A stretch of 39,585 nt of DNA from Pseudofrankia coriaricola. GTDB lineage: Bacteria; Actinomycetota; Actinomycetes; Frankiales; Frankiaceae. A model generated the notes under the pieces. It did not search any database. It was not told where the DNA came from and saw only the letters and a program-made list of their open reading frames with translations. The position numbers and the translations under genes are program-made. The stretch is taken from positions 1-39,585 of the forward strand of contig NZ_MBLO01000053.1 of assembly GCF_001854805.1 (NCBI RefSeq), in the 5' to 3' direction. How positions within the stretch are numbered: position 1 is the first letter of the stretch; every line of letters starts with the position of its first letter. Shown one piece after another: positions 1 through 8,253 of the stretch.

Positions 1-71
1 CTCGAGCAGGTCGCTGCCAACCGCGACCGGGTGCTCCCACTCCTCGTCACAGCCTGCGACAGACCAACGCG

Positions 72-668
72 GTGAGCTACCTCGCCGAAGCCCTGACGGT
101 GGCCCGTCTCATGCGCCACGCCGGCCTGCGGGGCGTCTCCCGGCTGCGGGCGCCGCGGACGACGGTGCGTGCCCAGGGGCCGGACACCCGGCCTGACCTG
201 GTCAGACGGAAGTTCGTTGCCCCGGCGCCGAACAGGCTGTGGGTCGCTGACATCACCTACATCCGCACGTTTTCCGGCTGGGTCTACGCGGCGTTCGTCC
301 TCGACGTCTTCTCCCGAAGAATCGTCGGCTGGCAGCTTTCCAGAAACCTCTACAAGGAGTTGGCGATCGACGCGCTGAACATGGCGGTCTGGACCCGCCG
401 GCGCGCCGGCGCCGACCTGGCGAAGCTCATCCACCATTCTGACAGGGGCTCGCAATATATCTCGATCAAGTACACCGAGACGCTCGGCGAGGTCGACGCG
501 GTCGCTTCGGTCGGTTCCGCCGGTGATTCCTACGACAACGCGATGGCCGAGGCGTTCAACTCGCTGTTCAAGGCCGAACTGATCCGTAGCAGAGGGCCGT
601 GGACCGGCCACTCCGATCTCGAGATCGCGGTCGCGGAGTACATCGACTGGTACAACCACCGCCGGCTT
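72..668 (+). pseudogene. IS3-family transposase OrfB, interrupted 5' part
   Basis: This is the DDE integrase core of an IS3-family OrfB, which cuts and joins IS ends. The catalytic Asp residues are in WVADITYI (near residue 59) and HHSDRGSQY (near residue 122), and the Glu is in DNAMAEAFNSLFKAE. The C-terminal signature DWYNHRRL is reached at 651-668, and the family sequence then stops; the frame runs into unrelated residues until a stop at 707. The missing tail HGEIGLVPP is found at 5137. The 5' side is also damaged: IS3-like sequence starts only near base 98 (TVARLMRHAGLRG) and no OrfA is visible upstream, although the window edge limits this view. Not functional as it stands. Confidence 0.9.
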
Positions 669-808
669 TCTCTGGGGGTCGGGGACCTGTCGTGTGACGT
701 TGCATAGGCGGGACAGGCCACGCGGCGGCGCGACGCTTCTGTGTGGGTGTGGCTCTCGTGGCTGGTAGTCGTTTATGACGTCCAGCGGGAGAGAGTCGGT
801 GGTGGTGG

Positions 809-1987
809 ATGCGGGCGTTTCTGGTGAGGTTGCCGTCGGGTGTCCGGTATTGGACGGTGCTCGACGACGAGCTGGTTGTGGTGGGTGATGCGGACGCGTT
901 TCTGCGTCAGGTCCGGTTCGGTCGCGACGGGGCGGAGCTGACGACACGTTCGTATGCCGGCGCGATCGCGCTGTTCCTGCGCTGGTGTGGTCGGACGGGG
1001 CGGGACTGGCGGGTCGGGGTTGAGCAGCTCGGGTTGTTCATGACGTGGCTGCGGCACGCGGGACCGGAGGCGTCCGGTGCGGAGGCCCCGTCCGGCGGCG
1101 GTGAGCTGCTGGTAGGTCCGGGCCGTGCGCCGGTGCGCGGGGCGCGGCGGATCAATGCCGTGCTGACGGCGGTGCGCGGGTTCGTCGTGCACGCGGTGAC
1201 GTCGGGCCGGGCGTCGGGGAGCCTGCTACCGCTGATCTACGAGCTGGCGGATGACCGTGACCTGCCCGAGCAGGCGCGGGGTGAGAACCCGTCGATGGCG
1301 TGGCGGATGCGGGCGCGGCACCGGCTGCACGAGCCGGAGTCGGAGGTGGACCGGGCCTCGGACGAGGAGATCGTCGCGCTGCTCGGTGGGTGCCGCAGCG
1401 CGCGGGACCGGCTGATCGTGCTGCTGATGGCCAGGGCGGGGCTGCGCCGCGGTGAGCTGTGCGGGCTGCGGCGCGGCGACGTGCACCTGCTCGCGGACTC
1501 GCGGGTGCTGGGCTGCGCGGTGACGCGGGCGCACCTGCACGTGGTCCGGCGGGACAACCCCAACGGTGCGTGGGCGAAGTCGCGGCGCCAGCGGGTGGTG
1601 CCGCTGGACTTCCTGGTCGTGCAGGCGTTCGACGCCTATGAGTTCGAGCGCGTCGGCGTTCCAGCGGCGGCGGGCGGTGACTTCCTGCTGGTGAACCTGT
1701 TCCGCGGCTCGATCGGCGCGCCGGTGCCGCCGGGGGCGGTCAACATGCTGCTGGCCGCAGCGGGCCGGAGGGCGGGGCTGGGCCGGGCGGTGACGCCGCA
1801 CCAGTTGCGGCATGCGTTCGGGAGCAACCTCGCCGACGCGGGTGGGAGTCTCGACGAGGTCGCTGAGCTGCTTGGGCATGTGTCGATGAGCTCCTCGCAG
1901 GTCTACCTGCATCCCGATCCGGGGCGGCTGCGGGACGCGGTCGAACGCGTGCCGAGTCCCCGGCCGGACGGCGGGGCGGGCCGGTGA
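809..1987 (+). CDS. tnpA: Tyrosine recombinase, Tn554 TnpA-like
   Basis: A 392-residue site-specific recombinase that would cut and religate DNA through a phosphotyrosine. An N-terminal SAM-like DNA-binding domain spans roughly residues 40-150. The catalytic set is complete: R213 in ARAGLRRGEL, K257 in AWAKSRRQR, H331 and R334 in HQLRHAF, H357 in LLGHVSM, and the nucleophile Y366 in SQVYLHP. The ATG at 809 is the first good start and follows a GGTGGTGG purine-rich stretch rather than a clear ribosome-binding site. Its stop overlaps the start of the next recombinase (GTGA), which implies translational coupling. The gene order fits TnpA of Tn554-type elements; a phage integrase is less likely, as no phage genes are near. 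Confidence 0.9.
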   Translation: MRAFLVRLPSGVRYWTVLDDELVVVGDADAFLRQVRFGRDGAELTTRSYAGAIALFLRWCGRTGRDWRVGVEQLGLFMTWLRHAGPEASGAEAPSGGGELLVGPGRAPVRGARRINAVLTAVRGFVVHAVTSGRASGSLLPLIYELADDRDLPEQARGENPSMAWRMRARHRLHEPESEVDRASDEEIVALLGGCRSARDRLIVLLMARAGLRRGELCGLRRGDVHLLADSRVLGCAVTRAHLHVVRRDNPNGAWAKSRRQRVVPLDFLVVQAFDAYEFERVGVPAAAGGDFLLVNLFRGSIGAPVPPGAVNMLLAAAGRRAGLGRAVTPHQLRHAFGSNLADAGGSLDEVAELLGHVSMSSSQVYLHPDPGRLRDAVERVPSPRPDGGAGR

Positions 1988-4464
1988 GCGCCGTGCTGCG
2001 CGCAGTGGCCGAGCCGGCCGGCGCGACCGGAAGCGGGATTTGCCCGGTGTTCGGGGTGCCGCGCCACGGCGAGCACGCCGCGGCGCGGGTCGCGGCCCTG
2101 CTCGACGCGGGGTTCCTGGCCGAGGTCGGCTGGGATGCGGCGCGTCGGCTGCTGTCCCCGCCGCCGGGACATCGACTGCTGGTCCGGCTGGTCTGCCGGG
2201 CCGCCGGTTGCACGGCGACCGCGGCCGGCGGAGGTGTCTGTGTCTCCTGCCGGCGCCGGCTCGCCGAGCATGGCTTCGGCGCCGACGAGGTCGCGCTGCT
2301 TCCCGTCCGCGACCTCCCGTCCCGGGGCACGGGTGGGTGTCGTCTGGCGGGCTGCGCCCGCGAGTGGGACACGGCGGCGCAGGGGCTGTGTCGTGCGCAT
2401 GCCGACCAGCGCCGCGCGCTGGGCCTGGGCATGGCCGAGTTCCTCGGCCACCGGCAGGCCCGGCCGCTGCCACCCTGCCCGCCGTGCGGGGTCACGGCCT
2501 GCCCGCGCCAGCAGCGCCACCGCGGTGGCGCCTACTGCGCGGGCCACCAGATCCGGCTGCGCGTCGCCCGGCGGGCCGACCCCGCCCTGGACGAGGGCCG
2601 CTGGCGGATGGTCGAGCCGGCGATCGGCCGGGGCGGCGAGGTCAGCCTGCGCGGGCTGGCGCCGCTCGTTGTCGCGCAGGTCCTGTTCGGATTGCAGCAG
2701 CGCTGCCGTGTCGACGGGGTCAAGACCAAGGAGGCCGACCTGCGCCGGGTCTGCGACGACCTGCGCCGCCAGCAGGTGACCATGATCGCCAACTACCAGG
2801 TCCCCGACGACCGGGAAGCGAACTTCCACGCGCTGGCCACGACCCTGGCCGGCCACGTCCGCCGGGCGCTGGCCACCCCGCAGACCGAGATCTGCAAGGA
2901 CGAGTGGGACCTGGCGGTCTTCGGGCACGGCGGCACGCTGTCGTTCACCGCCATCAGCCAGCGCTGGCTGCGCGAGGCCGCGAAACGCTGGGCCTCCGAC
3001 GACCTGCCGCGGCGCCGGTCGAAGGCCGGCAAGCCCGGCCTCGTGGTGCGCCACCACCTGGGCTGCCTGGCCAGGCTGTCCGAGAGCCTGCGGATGCGCG
3101 ACGACCGCGGCGAAACACCCGCGGCGCTCGGCCGCGCCGACATCGAGGCCTTCCTGCACCGGCTGGCCTACCTGGAATCGACCGGGACGATCACCGGCGA
3201 CGCGCGGCTCCGCGCCTGCCGCGAGGTCCGCACCGTGCTCACCCGGATCCGCGCGCTCGGCCTGACCCGCCCTGGCGGGATCGCTGGCGGGCTCGGGGAG
3301 GACTTCGCCGTCCACCGCGACGACATCCCGGCCGAGCCGGAGCCCGCCGAGCCGAACCGCGACCTCCCACCGGAGATCATGCGGCAGGTCTGCGACCAGT
3401 TCGGCGTCTTGACCTCGCCGGAGATGCGCACCGCGTTCTCGCTGGCGATCGACACCGGCCGCCGGCCCGAGGAGATCGCCGCGCTCGGCTTCGACTGCCT
3501 GGCCCGCGACGCCGACGGCGCGCCGCTGCTCGTCTACACCAACCACAAGGCCAACCGGCTCGGCCGGCGGCTCCCGATCGGCGAGAACACCGCGCAGCTG
3601 ATCGTCACCCAGCAGCAGCGGGTCCGCGGCCTCTTCCCGGACACCCCGATCGCCGAGCTCGCGCTGCTGCCCACCGACCGGCGCAACCCCGACGGCCGCC
3701 GCCCGGTCACCTCCTTCACCCTGTCGTTCCACCACCGCACCTGGCTCGGCCGGATGCCGGCCCTGACCACCACCGACGGGGTCGAGTTCGACAAGAGCAG
3801 GATCGTGCTCTACGCCTACCGGCACACCTACGCCCAGCGGCACGCCGACGCCGGCGTCGGCATCGACGTGCTGCGCGAGCTGATGGACCATCGCAAGCTC
3901 GACACCACCCGGCAGTACTACCGCGTCGGCGAGCAGCGCCGCCGCGAGGCCGTCGACCGGCTCACCGCCCTGCAGTTCGACCGGCACGGCAACCGCGTCT
4001 GGCAGCAGGCCCAAGCCCTCCTCGACGCCGCGCACACCCACCGGGCGATCGGCGAGGTCGCCGTCCCGTTCGGGATCTGCGCCGAGCCGTCCAACGTCAA
4101 GGCCGGCGGCCAGGCCTGCCCCTACCGGTTCCGCTGCGCCGGCTGCGACCACTTCCGCACCGACGTCTCCTACCTGCCCGAACTGACCAGCTACCTCGAC
4201 GACCTGCTGCGCACCCGCGAACGGCTCCTCGCCACCGCGGACGTCGACGACTGGGCCAGAGCCGAGGCCATGCCCTCCGACGAGGAGATCACCCGCATCC
4301 GCAGGCTGATCGGCCGCGTCAGCGCCGGCCTCGACCAACTCACCGGCCCCGAACGCGCCCAGATCGACGACGCCGTCGCGACCGTCCGACGCCACCGCGC
4401 CGCGATGCTCGGCATGCCCCGGCTGCGCGCCGGAGCCCTCCCCGCCGGCCAGGCGACGCCATGA
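1984..4464 (+). CDS. tnpB: Large tyrosine recombinase, Tn554 TnpB-like, Cys-rich N-terminus
   Basis: An 826-residue partner recombinase. The C-terminal half holds the catalytic domain: R in DTGRRPEEIAALGF, K in HKANRLGRR, H-x-x-R in AYRHTYAQRH, H in LMDHRKLDTT, and Tyr in TRQYYRVGE. Behind it is a Cys cluster (GICAEPSN, CPYRFRCAGCDHF), a usual trait of this TnpB group. The N-terminal ~190 residues are unusual: three successive Cys/His groups (C71, C76, C86, C89; then C119, C124, C136, H139; then CPPCGVTAC with CAGHQ) look like tandem zinc-binding modules. The GTG start overlaps the tnpA stop by four bases. It is longer than Staphylococcus TnpB, and the extra length is mostly this Cys-rich head. 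Confidence 0.88.
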   Translation: MSAVLRAVAEPAGATGSGICPVFGVPRHGEHAAARVAALLDAGFLAEVGWDAARRLLSPPPGHRLLVRLVCRAAGCTATAAGGGVCVSCRRRLAEHGFGADEVALLPVRDLPSRGTGGCRLAGCAREWDTAAQGLCRAHADQRRALGLGMAEFLGHRQARPLPPCPPCGVTACPRQQRHRGGAYCAGHQIRLRVARRADPALDEGRWRMVEPAIGRGGEVSLRGLAPLVVAQVLFGLQQRCRVDGVKTKEADLRRVCDDLRRQQVTMIANYQVPDDREANFHALATTLAGHVRRALATPQTEICKDEWDLAVFGHGGTLSFTAISQRWLREAAKRWASDDLPRRRSKAGKPGLVVRHHLGCLARLSESLRMRDDRGETPAALGRADIEAFLHRLAYLESTGTITGDARLRACREVRTVLTRIRALGLTRPGGIAGGLGEDFAVHRDDIPAEPEPAEPNRDLPPEIMRQVCDQFGVLTSPEMRTAFSLAIDTGRRPEEIAALGFDCLARDADGAPLLVYTNHKANRLGRRLPIGENTAQLIVTQQQRVRGLFPDTPIAELALLPTDRRNPDGRRPVTSFTLSFHHRTWLGRMPALTTTDGVEFDKSRIVLYAYRHTYAQRHADAGVGIDVLRELMDHRKLDTTRQYYRVGEQRRREAVDRLTALQFDRHGNRVWQQAQALLDAAHTHRAIGEVAVPFGICAEPSNVKAGGQACPYRFRCAGCDHFRTDVSYLPELTSYLDDLLRTRERLLATADVDDWARAEAMPSDEEITRIRRLIGRVSAGLDQLTGPERAQIDDAVATVRRHRAAMLGMPRLRAGALPAGQATP

Positions 4465-5009
4465 CCACTTCCTCCTCCCGCACCGCCGCGATGGCGAAGG
4501 GCCGGCGCGCCGACACCGACCGGCGCCGCGGGCGCGTCCAGACCGCCCTCACCAGCGCCCACGCCGCCGGCGAGGAGATCACCATCAGCGGTATCGCCCG
4601 CGCCGCCGGCGTCGACCGGACATTTCTCTACCGGCACCGTGACCTGCTCGAGCAGGCCCACGCCCTCGAAGCCCAGCCCGCTCCCACCCCCGGCGTCGGA
4701 CCCGCCGTCACCCGGGCGTCCCTACAGGCCGACCTGCTCGCTGCCCAGGAACGCGCCGTCCGCCTGGCCGCCCGCATCCACCAACTCGAAAACCGCCTGT
4801 CCGACACCCTCGGTGAACAGGCCTGGCGCGAGTCCGGACTCGGCGCCCCGGCCGACATCGACAAACTCAACACGCGCATCGTCAACCTCGAGCAGCAGGT
4901 CGTCGACCTACGCCTCCAACTCGAGGAACGCGACCAGGACCTCGCCGCCGCCCGGCAGGCAAACCGCGAACTGATGACCCGCATCAACGCCCCGACGACG
5001 AGCCGATAA
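4461..5009 (+). CDS. tnpC: Tn554 TnpC-like accessory protein (DUF6262 type)
   Basis: A 182-residue basic protein. Residues about 34-60 form a helix-turn-helix like that of TetR N-termini (ITISGIARAAGVDRTFLYRH). Residues about 85-175 form a long Leu/Glu/Arg-rich coiled coil (for example LEQQVVDLRLQLEERDQDL). The third gene of Tn554-like trios encodes such a small protein, thought to influence the frequency or orientation of transposition. The ATG overlaps the tnpB stop as ATGA, so all three genes form one coupled unit. An independent TetR repressor is unlikely because the ligand-binding domain is replaced by coiled coil. Confidence 0.8.
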   Translation: MTTSSSRTAAMAKGRRADTDRRRGRVQTALTSAHAAGEEITISGIARAAGVDRTFLYRHRDLLEQAHALEAQPAPTPGVGPAVTRASLQADLLAAQERAVRLAARIHQLENRLSDTLGEQAWRESGLGAPADIDKLNTRIVNLEQQVVDLRLQLEERDQDLAAARQANRELMTRINAPTTSR

Positions 5010-5136
5010 AAACCCGGCGCGTCGCCCTTGCACCACACCTGTTGCAGACAATACCTTCAAGTCAAACAGCCCCTGAGCTGCACAAACGCAGAAATCAGGC
5101 GCCCGGACCAGCGTCCGACCCCCAGAGAAGCACCGA

Positions 5137-5235
5137 CACGGCGAGATCGGTCTGGTCCCACCCACCGAGCACGAGGCTGCCTGGGCGGCCAGCCAGACAG
5201 ACCAGCAGGACGCCCGGCAGCTCGCCGGCGCGTGA
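5137..5235 (+). pseudogene. IS3-family OrfB, displaced C-terminal 32 residues and IS right end
   Basis: The frame reads HGEIGLVPPTEHEAAWAA and ends at a TGA at 5233. This is the family continuation of the NHRRL signature that stops at 668, so the Tn554-like element separates the two. Just downstream (about 5236-5270) the stop-spanning text agtctccaccaaacccgg reads SLHQTR in frame, as commonly seen close to the right end of actinobacterial IS3 copies, so the IS probably ends near 5270. The exact inverted repeat was not identified because the left IS end lies outside the window. Confidence 0.85.
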
Positions 5236-5744
5236 CAACTCAGTCTCCACCAAACCCGGCGCTTGACAACCTTGTGGGGGTCCAAGTCCGGGGGAGACTC
5301 GGACACTACGCACACGCCTTGCGGCGCCAACATCAACTTCTTCTCAACTGATGATGCTGGGGTTGAGCAGTCCGCCATGAGCGTTGAACCGCTGCCCGCG
5401 GAACCCGTCTCCTGGGACCAGTAGGAAAGCGGAACAGAGCCCGCGATCAGACAGTCCCCTGACTGGCCAACGCCGGGGCAGCTCCTGAGCATCAGGTCCC
5501 GCCGGTCCACCAGCCGCCGGAGCGCCATATCGAAATTGGGCATCCCGCCATCATCCCGATCCTCAGGTTGGCCTCATGCTGCCTTCAGGAATACCTGCGA
5601 ATCACCATACCACAGAGTGGAGCACTCAACGGAAATCAAGTACGGTCTCTCGCAGCGGTATTGTAGCTCTGCGCGGCACGTGGTTGAGCGCGTTCACATC
5701 GCCGCCGACGGCGGGGAGATCTATCCGCGCCAAACGCTTTCCTG
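5236..5744. other. Stretch without a confident gene
   Basis: The first ~35 bases belong to the IS3 right end. A minus-strand open frame from an ATG at 5543 (MPNFDMALRRLVDRRDL) has a purine-rich leader but runs straight through the IS end into the transposon. If it was ever a gene, its 3' part was lost when the IS landed, and I do not recognise it. The rest (5544-5744) shows nothing I can name. Confidence 0.4.
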
Positions 5745-6233
5745 CTACTCCCGATAGTGCTGTCGCTGTTCCTCGACGGTCGCCAACTGGTCCGGCTCCG
5801 CTTCAGCAAAGATATCGACACGGTCCTCCCGAGTGCGTATGTCTCGCCCCAGCGCCAGCACATACACGTGCCGAGCACCGATCATGTCTCGGAGCATTCC
5901 GGATGCCCACGTATTTCTGCGAGCCCCCTGCACCGCGATAAACCAGCCCTGAGCCTCAAGCAATCTTCTGATCACATTCAACGCCCCGAAGAGATCACTT
6001 CCCGCGCCTTCTATCGTTCCGAATGGCCCGCTCACCGTTATCGAGTGTGACTTGTCCTTGTGGAACCTCCAGGTCAACGTACAGGGTGTCCGTTCGCCGG
6101 CGCGTACGACGGAAACCTCAAATTGTCCGTTCTCATACAGGTCTAGCATCGCGTCAACTACCCAGGGGGATGTAGTTCGGATTGGGTGCGATGCGTCGTA
6201 GACCGGCCGGCTCCCGTCAGCGTCCTCAGCCAT
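5745..6233 (-). CDS. Hypothetical protein, 162 residues
   Basis: I do not recognise the family. The frame opens farther upstream, but the most sensible start is the ATG at 6233 (MAEDADGSRPVYDASHP), because upstream residues are antisense-like and overlap the preceding gene. The middle has a mixed alpha/beta character (TLTWRFHKDKSHSITVSGPFG), followed by a helix (SDLFGALNVIRRLLEAQGW) and a charged, Gln-rich tail. There is no signal peptide or membrane segment. It overlaps the end of the upstream hypothetical gene by about 75 bases in another frame. That suggests the upstream gene is damaged, or that the pair is coupled. Confidence 0.55.
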   Translation of the reverse strand: MAEDADGSRPVYDASHPIRTTSPWVVDAMLDLYENGQFEVSVVRAGERTPCTLTWRFHKDKSHSITVSGPFGTIEGAGSDLFGALNVIRRLLEAQGWFIAVQGARRNTWASGMLRDMIGARHVYVLALGRDIRTREDRVDIFAEAEPDQLATVEEQRQHYRE

Positions 6234-6826
6234 GGTTGAGACGCGTGCCGCTGCCAACGCCACGTCTTCGTCCGCATCGTCACCCCGACAAACCGCAGCC
6301 TGCGCCGGACCACCGCCCACGAACCCCGCTCGTCGGCAACCCAGCCACGCACCAGCTCGAAGACGTAGGTGAACGTCGATCCCTCCCAGACCATATCCAC
6401 AAAAGTGACGGGCCGGCTGCGCCGGGCCAACGAGTCCGGCGTGACCCCGAGCACGGACAGAAAACCCCGGGCCCGGGCCAGGTCATCGGCCGTCAGCGCA
6501 CGCGTCACCCACCGGCCACCGGCCCACGAGGTCCGCGCGAACGACAACGGCAACCGGCCCAGCCATCGCGGCTCCGGCAGGCCGGCGAACGCCCCACCGA
6601 GAAAGTCGAACATCGAGTCGAACGACCGGCCGACGAACACCAGATCCCCGCCGCCGCTACGTGCCACCACCTTCCCCGCGCACCCGACCAGCGCGTCGAG
6701 GAACCACAGATCCGGCGCCGCCACCCCGGCCAGCAACGAACCAAGCTGGTCCGGCGTCACCAGGTCCCACCGAAACGGCCCCGCCACCTCACTCGAAAGA
6801 TCCACGACACCGACTCTGCCACGCAC
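6158..6826 (-). pseudogene. Conserved actinobacterial hypothetical protein, probably 3'-truncated
   Basis: The N-terminal 190 residues look like a folded, conserved actinobacterial protein of unknown function (LVTPDQLGSLL, FLDALVGCAGKVVARSG, GDLVFVGRSFDSMFDFLGG). The GTG at 6826 is the likely start. From memory of related sequences, the motif near RFVGVTMRTKT normally continues for about 100 more residues. Here, from TWRWQRHASQPW onward, the sequence turns into basic, repeat-poor residues and overlaps the next gene. I read this as loss of the C-terminus by frameshift or deletion around 6230-6260. A short natural variant cannot be excluded. It lies between two decayed mobile-element tracts, which fits damage. 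Confidence 0.5.
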
Positions 6827-6891
6827 GATTCCGGCAGGATGATGATCACTGCGCGCCCTAGCCGATGGCAGATCACCTGGCTACGCGGTCG

Positions 6892-7080
6892 CCACCGGTC
6901 ACCTGTTCGAGCCACGGAACAACGCCCAGAGCGGGCGGCGTCGATCAGCAGCGATGTGAACCGCTGCACCCGATGGAAGATCCTCACATGGCCGACGTCA
7001 AGGCCGCGTTCGGCCAGCAGCTCCTCGACATCCCGGGACAACAACGCGAACCGCAGGGTAGGGTCGACCGCGCGGCGAGG
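6892..7080 (-). pseudogene. IS6-family transposase N-terminal remnant
   Basis: The minus strand reads LRFALLSRDVEELLAERGLD, then VQRFTSLLIDAAR and GDRW. This is the N-terminal helix-turn-helix region that precedes the DDE core in IS6-family transposases. The usual continuation (FVDETY) is absent after GDRW; instead the frame enters unrelated residues. No start codon, inverted repeats or C-terminal part were found. It is a dead fragment marking an old insertion. Confidence 0.75.
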
Positions 7081-7239
7081 TGCCCGCTGGTGGCGGGTCC
7101 TTTTCCGCGTGGCCTCCCTGGGCTGAATTCCGTGTACAGGCGAATCGGACCACGAAAACTGCGCCTTTCCCGACGCGCGTTCACAGGAATGGGTACGCCG
7201 CGCGAGTCGGCCGTCGTGGGCGTCAGTTCCCGAATCTGG

Positions 7240-7324
7240 GATATGGACGCGACGCGACTTCGGTCAGGGTTCTCGGGGGCGCGGTTGCCGACGACTCGGT
7301 CGGACCTCGGAGTGGCGTTCGCAC
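7240..7324 (+). repeat. Dispersed repeat, copy 1
   Basis: This 85-base stretch aligns with 22894-22976 at about four identical bases in five, with a two-base gap. The best blocks are gatatggacgc, gcggttgccgacga and ggacctcggagtgg. It lies 70 bases past the stop of the alpha/beta hydrolase, in the otherwise gene-free 7081-7394 stretch. No coding function is apparent in either copy; the matching phase differs between frames. Confidence 0.7.
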
Positions 7325-7394
7325 GGCGCGGCCGCTCCGAGTTGTCCGCCGGTCCTGCTGGCGCCACGATCCACGCGGCGGACCCGATGAACTG

Positions 7395-8168
7395 TCAAGG
7401 TACAGGACGTAGCGACCCGACTGGCTTGGTCGTCGTGGCGTGGACCAGGAGCTCCGCCAACTCCGCTGGCCGGCTGAGGAACGGCGAGTGCGACGCGTCG
7501 ATCGTCAGCGGCTCCACACCGAGGCGCCTCGCCACGAGGTCCGCCAGCCACCGTGGCTGGGAGCGGTCCTGGAGACAGAGGATGAAGCTTCGCGGCAACC
7601 CGGCCGCCCAGAACGTCGGGACCGACATCGGGACCGAGGAGATGTCACCGAGCTTCTCGGGCGTGAGACGTTCGAATGCCCATCGGGCCGTTTCCTCGTC
7701 GCAGTCGTGGTAGAAGAAGTCCCACGCTCCCTGGAAGTCCGCGAACGACATCGAACCGTCGTCGTCGAAACGTAGATGCCCGAGCATTCCGGTCACATCC
7801 AGATCTCGTTGTACCGTCCCGTCCTCCTTCATCGCGTTGGAGTCCGGCCCGGATCGTCCTTCGACCGGCAGCGCCGCCGCCAGGTAGATGACGTGGCTCA
7901 CGAGCTCCGGTCTGGCATCGGCGGCACGCGTGATCTCGAAGCCGCCACCGGAGTGGCCCACGAGCACGTCGTTCGGCTCGAGAACGGAGACGACGGCTTC
8001 GAGCCGGTTTTCCATCGTTGCTTCTTCGTGCACGCGCTCGCCATGACCCGGGACGTCGACCGCGATCGCCCCGTGTCCGAGACGCTCGAGCTCGGGAATC
8101 GTACGTCCCCAGCACCAGGCACCATGGAACCCGCCGTGAACCAACACAAACCGCAAGTGTGCCTCCAT
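7395..8168 (-). CDS. Alpha/beta hydrolase
   Basis: A 257-residue soluble hydrolase of the plant-esterase/hydroxynitrile-lyase-like group (AB_hydrolase_6). It starts at ATG 8168 with RFVLVHGGFHGAWCW, the typical HGG oxyanion segment. The nucleophile elbow is VGHSGGG and the catalytic His is in IDASHSPFLSRP, with the usual PAELAELL end. The reaction is probably hydrolysis of an ester or C-C bond in a pathway intermediate. It is the last gene of the minus-strand block that begins at 12234, 85 bases after the VOC-like gene. A longer upstream extension of the frame is antisense to that gene and was not used. A scrap of a related hydrolase survives at 27596-27670. Confidence 0.88.
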   Translation of the reverse strand: MEAHLRFVLVHGGFHGAWCWGRTIPELERLGHGAIAVDVPGHGERVHEEATMENRLEAVVSVLEPNDVLVGHSGGGFEITRAADARPELVSHVIYLAAALPVEGRSGPDSNAMKEDGTVQRDLDVTGMLGHLRFDDDGSMSFADFQGAWDFFYHDCDEETARWAFERLTPEKLGDISSVPMSVPTFWAAGLPRSFILCLQDRSQPRWLADLVARRLGVEPLTIDASHSPFLSRPAELAELLVHATTTKPVGSLRPVP

Positions 8169-8253
8169 TGTGAGACGGAATAGGCTCAGCGAACGCTCCC
8201 GCCGGACACCCGGCCGCGGCCTGTCGTGAAGCGTCGCGGCCGGGCGCACCGCT

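Larger units (their letters stand above)
669..5136 (+). mobile_element. Tn554-like three-gene transposon inserted in IS3 orfB
   Basis: The element is defined by two facts. Three overlapping genes have the Tn554 layout (two tyrosine recombinases and a small third protein), and the flanking IS3 orfB reads DWYNHRRL up to 668 and continues as HGEIGLVPP from 5137. Its size is therefore about 4.47 kb. Both ends are uncertain by several bases: Tn554-type elements exchange a short core at each end and make no target duplication, and the left (cggctt) and right (caccga) hexamers next to the split codons differ. No cargo gene such as a resistance determinant lies between the trio and either end. Confidence 0.8.

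Noticed and set aside
1903-4395. Minus-strand open frame of about 830 codons opposite the large recombinase
   Set aside because: Composition is Gly/Ala/Val/Asp-rich without domains, and the plus strand carries an unmistakable recombinase. It is a GC-bias shadow.
669-5136. Recombinase-in-trio (RIT) element
   Set aside because: RIT elements have three tyrosine recombinases; here the third protein is a small HTH/coiled-coil type, as in Tn554.
4908-5543. Minus-strand gene of about 210 codons across the transposon end
   Set aside because: It reads through the transposon border and IS end, so it cannot be one ancestral gene; at most its first ~90 codons were once coding.
7344-7383. Terminator hairpin after block A
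   Set aside because: Only seven-base arms (GTCCGCC/GGCGGAC) around a 26-base loop; too weak to claim.
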